NCBI GenBank assembly: GCA_022059125.1
Contig: JAEUWY010000004.1
Coordinates: 2,666,001-2,730,000 of the forward strand
From: Corynespora cassiicola
Taxonomy: Eukaryota > Ascomycota > Dothideomycetes > Pleosporales > Corynesporascaceae
Length of the DNA stretch: 64,000 bases
Reading direction: 5' to 3'
Within the stretch, counting starts at the first letter, position 1. Each line of letters opens with the position of its first letter. Under the pieces are notes generated by a model. That model was not told where the DNA came from and did not search any database. It worked only from the letters and a program-made list of their open reading frames with translations. Positions 54,223 to 64,000 of this stretch are shown here, in pieces. Position numbers and translations under genes: made by a program.

Positions 54223-57200
54223 CCGTCTTCTTTCCCCCCGTCTTACTGTGCGCTTGTACCTGTATCCCTTGCCCAAAACGGATAGAGGTGTAAGAGTTTG
54301 ACCAAGACCTGACCCGACTTTCTCACCGGTACGATGCACATGTGTATATGCTTTCTTCACACAAACACACAGACTTGACGATTTTACGTATACACCCCCC
54401 ACGAAGTAATGTTTTCTCTACTATCGCTCATCTCATCGCCCACTCGGATTTCCCCCCTCCAATGTGGCATTTCCCTCTTTCGGGTTTTGGTCCCCGCGTA
54501 TAAGCGCCGATTTAGCACGGCGTTATAGTTTGTTTGACAGGATTGATTGTTTTCACACTCGGGAACCGGGAATATTTTGCCTTTTTTTTTTTTTTTTTAC
54601 TTTCTTCCTTTGCTTTCTCTTTGTTCTATACTCTCCACTTTGCACGGTCGATTGATTACCGAGCCCAGATTGTTTGATCGCGATCGATGAGCCAGAAATA
54701 GCAGCGGGATGGAGTTCACAGTGAGATGTGGTTTCAGCGAGTGAGTAGTCGCGAAGATTTCGGAAGCAAGAGAGTGAGAGAGAGCGGGGGAGAGAGATTA
54801 GATTAGATTGTCGTTTGTTGGATGTCGCACAGCCCCAGGCTGTTGGGTTCGTGAAGGGTAGGGAGGAGGGATGTAAAGATTGATTGGGCGGCACATTTGC
54901 CGCGCGGGGGATGGGATGGATGGGTGCAAAAACGGTGCAGTGGAGTGATGGATTGCAGGGTTACAATATTGCGTATGTAGCACAGCATGTCGAATCGATA
55001 CCATTACACCAAAGCATTTGACGACGATCCACGTTGCCGGAGAAGCAGCATGTCGGGTCGAATTGGGGAGGGGGGGAGAGACACAAGCCAACGGTGACCC
55101 CGAGTGGGACAGCCTTGCCGTAGGATTGCTGTTCGAATCGAATCATGGTTACTTGGGTGTTCCTTGCCTATACTTGCAATTTTTGCTCTCTTGAGATGAC
55201 TTTGCTTTGGGCGCCATGCGTCATCCAGAGGCCGCAGCAGCAACATCAGGAGCGACATCAGCAGAGGAAGAAGAAGAAGCTACAGCAACCAGTGCGGTCA
55301 TGGTGGCAGAAGCAGCGAATCCCGAGCCCAGGACTCAGATCCACTCCCTCTCCCTCAGCCATCACAACGCAGGGAAACGAATCCTCACCGGTGACGGAGT
55401 GCGCAGCGCAGCGCAGCCTTCAACCCAAAGGACATGGCTCCTTGGTGACTAGCTAGCCAGCTATTCAAGACTAGCGAGCGAGCGAGGGAACCAGCGCCAT
55501 GCGGCAGAAGAGCAAGAAACCGAAAGAGAACAAGAGAAAAAAAAAAAAAGCCTTACGTTCTGCGCAGCCATCCGGCGACAACGATTCCAGTTAGGGTCCG
55601 AGAACAGATGCATGCGCCGAACGACAGGGCCAAATGCACAAACTCTGCTGCACTCGGCATCATTTGGGTTGGTCTGTTCTGGTCTGGTAAAAGCATGACA
55701 TGCCGTGGCTTGCCAGCCGTGACCTGCCATGCCATGCCATGGCGTGGCACACTACACACACACATAGGTGCGTACGTACGTGCGGCCCCCTCATCTGCGC
55801 CGCAGCATACATGCACCCGCGGCGGGAAACGTCCCTAATCCCGTCAACCTCCCGTGAGGGCGGTACAGCACGTACATACCGTGCAAGCCCACCTACATGT
55901 TGCATGCATGTGGTGTATGGGAGGGGCATGGTGGGAGGGGGTCACAGGTGAGGGGAACGCGGGCGGCTGTGCCTGACATGAATTTGACATTTGCTGGACA
56001 GACAGGATGGGGGCCCCCGGGAAGGGCCCAGCCCAGACCAGCCCAGCCTAGACGAGCCAGGGTCAAGGTTGGGGGCCCGGCGAAAAACAGCGATTTAAGC
56101 TCACGCACGGAAAAACTTACATGTACGTACGTAGGGCTGCGAGGGGGCTGGCTGACCACCCGCGTTCTGCAATGGCTGTCGCTTCAAGGGCGAGCTCGAA
56201 AGCCCCATCCTTGGACCGATCCTGAGCATCCATGCGACGGACGGCATGGGACACAACAGGTAGGGTAAACGAGATCGCTTCGTCGGGACGGTGAGCCTGT
56301 GTTGTACATTTTCTACTCCGCCTCTTTTCTTCTTCCTCTTCTCTGTATCCCAATTCTGCCGCCTGCTGCCTGGTGCCACAGTTGCTCTTGTTGCCGTCCA
56401 CCTCCATCCTTCTCGCGAATTGTTGATCGTCTGTTGGTCGTCGTCCCCCTGTGAACAGCCATCCATCTGCATGAATCCTGGCAGATAACGGCGCCATGTC
56501 CTCCTAGCATTACCGCTCTCGCCATAGCCACTTCATGTATGGTGAGACGCTTTGTTAGTCGCGACTGCACGATTCGGCCTAATATACCGAGCAGCAACAG
56601 GGCGCATGGTGGTGGTAGTGCTGATGCTGCTGCTGCTGCTGCTGCTGATAATGCGGCCGCGATAAGATTTCGAGATTGAACAGTCGCCTCGACTCATGCG
56701 TGGTGTGGCCTGTCAGTTTGCATATCCGTGAGGGTCTGGAACGCGGCCAGGCTGGCTCGGCAAAGGGGCTGGATGGGCGGTGAGGGGCCGACCTTTTTTT
56801 TTTCTCCCCTCCATTCCGCCGCAACCAGTAGGTGCGCATTTTGTACAGTGTTGGTGTGAAATGTGTTGACTGGTCGAGGAGACGTTGGGTATGCACCTCG
56901 CAGAGCTGCTTATACAGGTTAGCCTTGTCCATTGTGCGTGGTCATGCGATTTGGTAATGCATACATTGTGTTTCTGCCTCAGGCTTCTTCGTGCCTGAGC
57001 CGTGTGGATGTCGTCTTTGTAGCTATGGTGTAAGTGGTATGCTGGCAAATCATCAATGGCGATGTATGTTTGGATACGAGATAGATAAGATTTGGAAGAC
57101 ACCCAGTTCCGCGGTCCTGGCGGGCACGAGCTACGAGCCGAGCCGTCACCAACGCCTTAGTGTCGTATATGTACCCATTATGCTACTTAGGTGCGTGTCG

Positions 57201-57247
57201 AGCGTTCCATACGAGCCCGATCTTATAGATGGGTTCCGATTAGATTC
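54018..57247. other. Gene-poor convergent intergenic block
   Basis: About 3.2 kb between two gene 3' ends. It holds the compound microsatellite, a poly-T near 54581-54598, a poly-A near 55539, a (CTG) run at about 56626-56647, and two copies of a TACGTACGT-type palindrome (near 55774 and 56123). ORFs such as 55897-56268 and 56101-56497 are mirrored in other frames and carry no motif. No gene is supported. Confidence 0.55.
54112..54219. repeat. Compound (AC)n-(AG)n-(AC)n microsatellite
   Basis: A short AC tract (54112-54122), an AG tract (to about 54138), then about 40 uninterrupted AC units to 54219. It starts 95 bp after the stop of the preceding gene and so is probably in its 3' UTR. It produces artefact ORFs of alternating His/Thr or Val/Cys. 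Confidence 0.97.
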
Positions 57248-58354
57248 TTACTCAAGATCGTCTGCAGCGTAACCCTTCTTTTTCCGATCTTCCATCCTCC
57301 GCTTTGTCTTGTCCTTCGCCTCATCTACCCACGTGTCGTATGCACCGTCGCCTTGTGCCAGTTTTGACTTGACCACCCCTTTCATGAGTTCACCAATAAA
57401 ACCGACGAAATTGTGTCTTCGCAGTGCGTTTTCACGCAACCATTCATTTCGCTTCTGCTCTTCTCGCTCCAGCGCCTCCACATCCCCGATTTCTCGTGCC
57501 CGAATGCGCAAGTCCTGCACACATGCAAGGAGGTTGAAGCGGATCTCAGTCGCCGGGTACCGGCCGATGCGTCGCTGGAGCACTGGAATGACCTTGTCGG
57601 GAAATTCGTCTGCCGTGCAGTCACCGTGCGAGATGGGTGCTGGCTGAAGACCATCGAGCTCATATAGCTTGTTGTTCACCGATGTGTAGCTTTTGAAGGT
57701 CAGAATGTGCATGCGCCGGTACATGGGGGTTTCCTACGCAATGAAATGGTACACATCATCGTCTTCGGTCGCAGTCCGCTGCGTCTCATCGACAAATGGT
57801 GATGATCGAGCAAAGGAGTTATGAGTTTCACGGATCAGGTCCGAGTTAGAGAGGGTCTCTCCACGGAGCTATAAAAAAAAGCCGTGGTGAGCAATGACGT
57901 CGTAAGCACGCGCGGCATTGGTAAACTCACATCTGGCGGGAACATGGCAGCAAACTCCTTGAATTCTTTCAGGTCTTTTCCTATTTCAACCTCATGATCC
58001 TTGTTGAGTAGGACAGAGATAAGCGCCTGTGTTCCGCAAGCATTCTGTATCGTCTGGGCGGCGAAGAAGAGGTTGTTCGCCGCATCGTAGTCAAAGGAAC
58101 CGTCTTTGGGGGTATCCGATCGCGCTTCGCCGGTCGGGTATTTGAAGAGAAATATGACGCCGTAGACTTTTCCTGCTCGCCGCAGCTCATCTGGTTCGAG
58201 TGTTATGAGCTCCTCGAACTGCACATCCTTGACTCCAAGCTTCTCGATGAGGTATGTGAAGACGCCCTGCGCCATCCATTAGCGGGAAAGGGCAAGAAAG
58301 AGCGTGTCAGTCGCTTACAGCATCGCTCTCGATAGTGTTCCACCCTCCAGACAT
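57248..58354 (-). CDS. UCH37: Ubiquitin C-terminal hydrolase UCH37/UCHL5 type
   Basis: Four exons (58354-58319, 58266-57931, 57868-57738, 57689-57248) sum to 945 nt, giving 314 aa. It starts [20 protein letters not shown], the usual UCH37 N-terminus. The catalytic residues are Q83, C89 ([12 protein letters not shown]), H165 ([15 protein letters not shown]) and D180 ([12 protein letters not shown]), each one position off the human enzyme (Q82/C88/H164/D179). The 48-nt third intron must be removed to join VYHFIA to [13 protein letters not shown]; read-through meets a stop. The helical C-terminal ULD part ends [14 protein letters not shown]37 trims ubiquitin chains on the 26S proteasome via Rpn13 or, in animals, INO80. 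Confidence 0.96.
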
Positions 58355-61300
58355 TGTTCCGAAAGCGAGAGTGCCGAATTTGAGTTTGTTTGCGAGGTCG
58401 TGAACATCGTTCGGCTTTACCTGTTGGAGGTGACCTAATCGCGGAGCTCACGTCGGCCCGACGATCCCGGGCCCGAGCGCTCGGAATGGTTCCGACCACC
58501 CATCGGAACAGCTACATCTAAGAGAAAGTCAGTTGACGGATGACGCAATGCTCTACTGAAAGCTTGACATGACGGCATGAGTCTGTTTATAAATTGACAT
58601 CATGCCTCGCCGGATCTAGGTACAGTTCTCGACCTGCCATCGCAGAATAGGGACACACAATCAGTTAGCTAGACAAAGCATATCGATCACACGTCTTTCT
58701 CGGCTGAGTTGGGCGTGATTGTAGCGAAAGGTGACAATCATGAGTTGGACAGGCGTGGTGTCGTACTGCTCGGTCACAACCGCTTTAGTATTCTGTTGGT
58801 CACAGAGTCAAGACCTGGGCATCAGGGCTGCTCTGGCGCACGTGGCTTCGGTCGAAGCCGGTACATCTCTACCAAAGGGAGGTTCGTGAATCTTTCCATA
58901 AATGAACAGTTCTCTCTCAGCGGTCTCCAGCACCCGTGTATGGATGAATCACGGCAATGGCAATATTCTGTTTACAGGGGGCACTAGCAGAAATCAATAA
59001 ACCATGTATTGGATATGCGAACAGCCTCGGGTCTCTACTAAGCGTGTCGGTTAGAATAGGATAAACTCTGAAAGGCAACTTCCAATACTACAGAGCATGC
59101 AGGGTATTTTTAGAGCCAAGCGGTAGCAGTTGTACCTGAGTGGTGGATCGTCATATGTATAATCGAGCCGTGCTATACGCCCCTAAAGCAACGGATTTCA
59201 GGTGCATCGCTTTCGCATCCACGGGACTACTGACAGTCAGGGAGTCAATATCGCACCATGCATATACCCTTGGAGCAATCACCGTTTGACTCCATCGGTC
59301 TCCCAACAGGACTTGATCCATAACCGAAGGATCATACCGCAGAGGCCGCCCAGGCAGAAGTTTCTTGTTTGTAGTCAGGCGCTTCGGCAACATGACCTCG
59401 GGGACTCAAGTCTAGGGTTAGGTCGCCTGAATAGCGCAACCATGCCGAAATGCAGACATATCCCGCGAGAGGCGAGCAAATTTTGTCTTTGCAAACAGGA
59501 AGCCGTTGGAGGGTGCTGCCATGCCGGCTTGCCGTTCAGCATCAATTACTCGGCATTGAGGATCCGCGCACGGCGGCCGCACTCTCTCAGGGATCAACGA
59601 GACCGTCGTTCCGCACAGCCTCGCTCTGCAGCGTGCCAGCCCTGCGAGCGGCGGGCGAAAAAAAAAAGATGGTGAAACAGTCACATTGTCGCATTTTGCC
59701 ATCGGGCAACTCCACTGAATATCTCTTTTTTGAACGGCGAAATTTAATGGGGCGATGGGCGGACGTCGGTCGCCTCCTCAGGCCGACTCGGTGTCCACGG
59801 TTTCCCTCGGTCGAATCGCTCCGGCACTGAGGGCGGACGGTCCGCTTGACGACTATCATGCACCAGAAGATGCTAGAATAAGGGTGGAAAAAAGCGTGTC
59901 AAAGCCATCCAAAATAGAAATTGCACCTAGGGAGCCAGCGAATTGTGACAGCGATGGTTCCGGAGAAATTGGAGCAAAGTTCGTTGGCTCTGGGCCGGTG
60001 CGAGAGCTAGGTGAGGCACAGCAACCGACCGACCGACCCAAACTATGGTAATTCATTCATATGAAGACCGAGGTGAGAACTAGGAGGCGGGTGAGGCAAA
60101 TTTTGGTCAAAGTAGTGGGCTCCGAAATGGCGACTTGACATTGGGCATCATTATCAAGGACCTGAAGCGTGTTAGAACCAACACTTGCCTCCACGTTTTC
60201 CCTGGAATCATTCGATGGTGAAATGAGGAGCAAGATATTACTCGACAGCCTGTATGCCCGGAGGAGAGTCAAGCACCGCGAGGGATCTAGAATGTAATAA
60301 AGGATGTGAGTTAATCATGTGGTCAGCGAGGAAGGCCTTTGGTTAGGCTGAGTGATGACCAAACGTCGACCGCTCCCACTCTCTCTCCGCAGCCACCTGC
60401 ATCCACCCCTCCCAAGCATTCCGCTCCCTGACGGCGTTGTGTTCAGGCCTCCGCCTGGCAAGATCCCAGCACGCTATCCCGAGAGACCGGGGTCCCGGAG
60501 GGCCAATTCCCGCTCAGAAGGAAACTTTTGCAGCCAGCATGCAGGCCCGCTTTTTGTAGCAGGGTTTGGCGAGCTTGGTTGCAAAGGCGGGTATTCGGGA
60601 GCCAGTTCTAGCGCAAAGCCCAAGCCCTTCTGGCGAGGCGACGAGGGAACACAAAGGCCATCGGGCCGAAAGCGTCGAGGCGGCAGCGCGATGCTGCGTT
60701 GGACTTGTTCCCTTCTCCAGGCAGGGCCACGGGAGCCATATCGGGCTAGTACGGGACGAGCGGGTGCATGAGCAGGATGTCGGCGGCCAGGGACGACGAT
60801 AGGAGAGGATCCTTAATCGAGATGCAGGATCGCGAAAACAGTGGGGACAAGCGAAAGCGAACAGGCGAAGGGCGAGGGCGCATGCCAATGAGGCCATGGT
60901 GTGAAGAGAAGAAATGGGCCAGGGCATGGAGGCCAAAGCAGCTAGGCGGTAGGTGGCTAGGTGGCTAGGGGAGCGGGTGTCAAATTGCAAGCGAATCCTT
61001 TGGGGGTCGAATGGGTGGTGATGCGCCGAAGAGTGCAGCGGCTCAATCAGGCAGCTGGGGATGCTGATGCTGCGACGAAGCCGGCCAACCTCGCGCGAGA
61101 CGCCTTGCCCTTGACCGGTCGTCCATGGGCCGCGGCTGTGGCAGTGCTGGAGGTGGTGCTGCTCCGTCCTGCGCGCCCCCGTCGCCCATCACCGGGACCA
61201 CTGCACCAGCGCACCAGCACACCAGCGCACCAGCGCACCAGCGCACCACAGCGACTGCCACGGCCAGGCATCTCCACAGCGACAAGCGCCCCAAGCCGAC

Positions 61301-61506
61301 GGACGGCACCTGGGCAGCACAGCCCGCTGTTCGCACGTGAGAGGTCAACGGTTCGGGCATGGTTTGCGAGTCATGCGGGCTGAACCATGGATCTGTGGTG
61401 CGGCGCCACGTGACGGCGGACGGCGGACGGCGGATGGAGCTGCCCGTTCGAGTGGGCACGGCTATGGCACTGGAGGGATATGGCGGCCGCAGTCGCAGTC
61501 GCGGTA

Positions 61507-61539
61507 GGGATAGGGAGAGGGGGAGGGGGAGGGATAGGG
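61507..61539 (+). other. Potential G-quadruplex motif (six G-runs)
   Basis: Six runs of three to five G separated by one- to three-base loops (ATA, AGA, A, A, ATA), preceded by a GG. It satisfies the G3+N1-7 rule on the plus strand with room to spare. Confidence 0.8.
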
Positions 61540-62956
61540 CAGTGCCGGCAGAGGGTTTTCCTGTGCGTAATGGGGACGGTAGCGCGTGTTACCGGCTGTC
61601 ATTAGCTTCGGGTGCTCGAGAAAAGGGTCCTTGGGCCGTGGCACAGCTGGAGGGTAGGACGGGTGCGACTGGCACGGCGGGCACCGCCTGGGAGCAGAGT
61701 AGAGCAGCGCAGCGCAGTGCAGCGCAGAGCGGAGCCCTCGGGGCAGCGACTAGACGAGTCGTCCAATGACGCACCCGACGCTTTTTGGCGCCTTTGGCGC
61801 CTTTGTGTGGCCGTAGCGGTATCTCCGCTCGCCTCCGCTTCCCCCCTTGATGGTGTAGTTGGAGGCCGAGAGCGAGCGCGCAGCACCGCCTGGAGAGAGC
61901 GGCATCCGCCCATCCCAGGCCGGTGGGCAGCAACGGCCAGTCTATCCAGCCTCACTTTGCGGGAGGGGGAAAAATCAGGGACGCAGCAAGTGGCAGTTTG
62001 GCTAGGCGGTTTAGGGTAATGATTGGGCGGTATTTTCAGCAACAACGTGTGCGGCTATTGGGGAAAAAAGGAACGGAGCTGCACGTCTGTTGCAGCACAC
62101 CTGCTCTTGCATCACCCATCACGCTCCCACAGCCAGGGTAGCATTGCGCTAGACTGCTGGGCCAGTCCCAAACAAGATAACCTTAATTCATCAGGACCCC
62201 TAGCTCTGGTATGGGTAAGGCATGGTATCTTTTTGACATCACACACTTGCTACGGGGCAACGCCACGGCCTCGTCTGTCGTCCGCCCCCGTGACCACGTC
62301 CGTCTTGTCGTGGCTTCAGCTCTCTCTCGCGCCTCTGCGCCCTGCTCGTCCCCTAGCCAAAGGAAATACAAACCCCCAGCATTCCATCCCATGTCCGTCT
62401 CGCTAGTCAATGCAGCCGTGTCCGTCCGTCCTGTTTTGCCTGATGTCGTCGCGCGTTGCTGATCGAATATGCAAACCGCCATAACGTTGTAACGCTGCAA
62501 AAGCCACCAAGCGCCCGGATGATGCAAATCATGACAAGGAATATTGTTTCCGCCATTCGTTCGCGTGGCTGCGCCGTAGACTTCCGCGCCAGGCTGCCGC
62601 GCTGTACTCGGTGCCAGTAGACTGAGAGCCGTCTGACCAACGGGAACTCCAGAGGAGCCTTACATAAAAAGGAAGGGAAAAAAAACTGGCTGCCACACAC
62701 CGCATCCACTCGGTAAAATCGTAGCATGTCCGCCTTCGGCTAATGCTCCGACCGAACGGCTCCTACTCTCAGTGGCTGCTGCAGGCAGGAACAAACACTG
62801 CCCTCGTCATCGGCAGCCTGCTCGCGCAAAATGGACAGAAAATCGGGGTATGGGGAAAAACAAAGATACATGACAGTGGCGGGAGAGACAGGGCGGCTGT
62901 GAAATACTATCATGCATAAGTTGAGGAAAAAAGCTTGGTTCGTAATCTCGTCATGT

Positions 62957-62989
62957 TGGTGGTGGTGGTGGTGGTGGTGGTGGTGGTGC
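62957..62989 (+). repeat. (TGG)n trinucleotide repeat
   Basis: About eleven TGG units followed directly by a shorter CTG run. It lies in the gene-poor block, about 260 bp downstream of the stop of the minus-strand regulator, so possibly in its 3' UTR. Confidence 0.9.
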
Positions 62990-63250
62990 TGCCGCTGCTG
63001 CTGCTGGCCGTGGGCTGAGCGCATGCCGTCGCCCGTACAGGCGCAGAGCTCGAGTATGATGATGCCAAGTCGACATGACATGTACCGTCTCGCATTACTG
63101 TGTTCCAACATCATGCGTGGCTGTACGTGTGGGGGAGGTGCGTCTCATGCGTCGAGTGGAGGACCCTGCTGTGGTCGAGGCCGGCGTTGGGCGGAGGCTG
63201 AGTTTTGAGTTGTTTGTTCTCCCTGGACGATGGTTCAGCCTCTTGTTTCG

Positions 63251-64000
63251 TTACGTCCAGATGGTAGTAGTGGGAGTGGCCACGAACCCGCTGGGGTGGT
63301 ATCCCATTGGCATACCAAAACTGAAAGCATGTTCTTCAGGCACCGTATAAGGCATCGGTACGGTTGCAGGAGACCCCAGCGGAGACGCGTAGCTACCCAC
63401 ACCATATGCTTCCACCTGCGTGCGTGGTACTTCGAGATAGGGCGATGTCTGTCCCGAGGAAAGGCCCGTTGGTGGCATGAAGTTCAGGGGAGACGGCGCA
63501 AAGGCAGGGCTAAGGCTTTGGCCATAGCTGTACTGCGCAATCTGGTTCTCCAGGTCGAGGTTCAGCGTCTCCAGCGCGTACGGTGGCTGCTGAATGGGAG
63601 AGCCCTCGCCGGCCTGCTGTCTTGCCCAATCCCGGCGCGTCTTGTAGGCTGCCGCCATTTCACCGGGGAATTGGATCAGATAGGACACTGCCTGCGTCCG
63701 CTGGTCGTATCTTGGATCCTGGTATCCCTGGACCACCTGCATAATCTCTTCCAGCGGGGCAAAGGCCAAGTTGGCGCAAAAGACGTGTCCAATATCGGGA
63801 AACATGGGCTCCAGGGCCAGCGCCGTGGCGTAAAAGTGCGCCAGGACGACGAGCACCGTGGCATCCCCTCGCTTGGCGGCGAGTAGGGAGATTGGTACCC
63901 AGAAGAGCCATTTCCTGAGGGCGTAGAGCTGGGTAAACTGCTCTTCAGCAGTCTGCGGCGTGGGGGACGCTCGTAAACGCTCGATATAACCTCGCAGCTG
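63251..64000 (-). CDS. C-terminal part of a Zn2Cys6 regulator, UPC2/sterol-uptake-control-like (partial)
   Basis: A frame open from the right edge to the stop at 63253-63251 encodes 249 residues. It starts QLRGYIERLRASPTPQTAEE and has the block typical of the UPC2-like fungal regulator C-terminal domain: ALRKWLFWVPISLLAAKRGD, VVLAHFYATALALEPMFPDI, FAPLEEIMQVVQGYQDPRY. The tail is Pro/Ser/Tyr-rich with no domain. In yeasts this domain binds ergosterol and controls nuclear entry; in filamentous fungi the same architecture is common and often not about sterols. The Zn2Cys6 finger would be upstream of the window. The call rests on the C-terminal pattern only. Confidence 0.75.
   Translation of the reverse strand, partial: QLRGYIERLRASPTPQTAEEQFTQLYALRKWLFWVPISLLAAKRGDATVLVVLAHFYATALALEPMFPDIGHVFCANLAFAPLEEIMQVVQGYQDPRYDQRTQAVSYLIQFPGEMAAAYKTRRDWARQQAGEGSPIQQPPYALETLNLDLENQIAQYSYGQSLSPAFAPSPLNFMPPTGLSSGQTSPYLEVPRTQVEAYGVGSYASPLGSPATVPMPYTVPEEHAFSFGMPMGYHPSGFVATPTTTIWT

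Larger units (their letters stand above)
58355..63250. other. 4.9-kb gene-poor block
   Basis: This runs from the UCH37 ATG to the 3' end of the next minus-strand gene. Composition is GC-rich and patchy, with many low-complexity tracts: an 8-bp minisatellite of GCACCAGC (about 61203-61248), a G-run array (61507-61539), GCGCAGTGCA-like repeats near 61697 and a TGG array near 62957. Open frames (for example 58709-58987, 59202-59675, 60352-60771, 60514-60990, 61359-61769) are short, overlap on both strands and show no motifs. I can support no gene; a noncoding RNA or degraded element is possible. Confidence 0.5.

Noticed and set aside
53900..54402. ORFs of alternating Val-Cys or His-Thr
   Set aside because: Translation of the AC dinucleotide repeat, not protein coding.
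58709..58987. 92-residue plus-strand ORF upstream of UCH37
   Set aside because: No homology signal by eye and it lies in the UCH37 promoter region.
60352..60990. 139- and 158-residue opposing ORFs
   Set aside because: Overlap each other on opposite strands in GC-rich DNA, no start context, splice sites or domains.

Overview
This is nuclear DNA of a filamentous ascomycete (Pezizomycotina). The support is many genes with short spliceosomal introns (about 40-100 nt, GTRNGY...YAG), a cerato-platanin, Zn2Cys6-class and fungal-specific transcription-factor domains, a GPI-anchored extracellular cupredoxin, and the core eukaryotic genes RSE1 (SF3b subunit 3), SDA1, isoprenylcysteine methyltransferase (Ste14) and UCH37/UCHL5. 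A Dothideomycete is my guess from protein flavour only. I see no rRNA, tRNA, CRISPR or transposase.

Layout. 0-7 kb: the end of a 2OG-Fe(II) oxygenase-like gene, a CE4 deacetylase of the HpPgdA/PuuE type, a penicillin-acyltransferase-like Ntn hydrolase and a 12-exon amino acid permease. All four could act on amide or amino compounds. 8-14 kb: a beta-propeller-like protein, a GPI cupredoxin and a cerato-platanin. 14.8-16.4 kb: a FucP-type sugar MFS transporter with a clear reading-frame break. 16.4-19 kb: an AT-rich stretch with two small hypothetical ORFs. 19-24.8 kb: an acyltransferase-3 membrane protein and a RING/3xZZ/SH3 protein. 26-27.5 kb: a secreted Gly/Ala/Gln repeat protein with eight perfect-in-protein 24-bp repeats. 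28.9-35.2 kb: a maltose-acetyltransferase-like enzyme, Ste14, an F-box protein, a beta-trefoil-like protein and a Cys-rich protein. 37-42.9 kb: a fungal transcription-factor-like gene with unresolved structure, a Mn-type CDF transporter and an APH-fold kinase. 43.6-54 kb: RSE1 and SDA1 sharing a 410-bp bidirectional promoter, then a coiled-coil/one-TM protein. 54-64 kb: gene-poor DNA with long simple repeats and a G-quadruplex motif, containing UCH37 and, at the edge, the C-terminus of a UPC2-like Zn2Cys6 regulator.

Exon structures were worked out by eye from splice sites, frame closure and expected protein motifs. For most genes the summed exon lengths divide by three exactly, and I give them so they can be checked. 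Family names come from remembered motifs, not from a database search. The best leads are the frame-broken MFS gene, the amide-related cluster at the left edge, the repeat protein, the RING-ZZ-ZZ-ZZ-SH3 architecture, and the large non-coding blocks between 54 and 63 kb.
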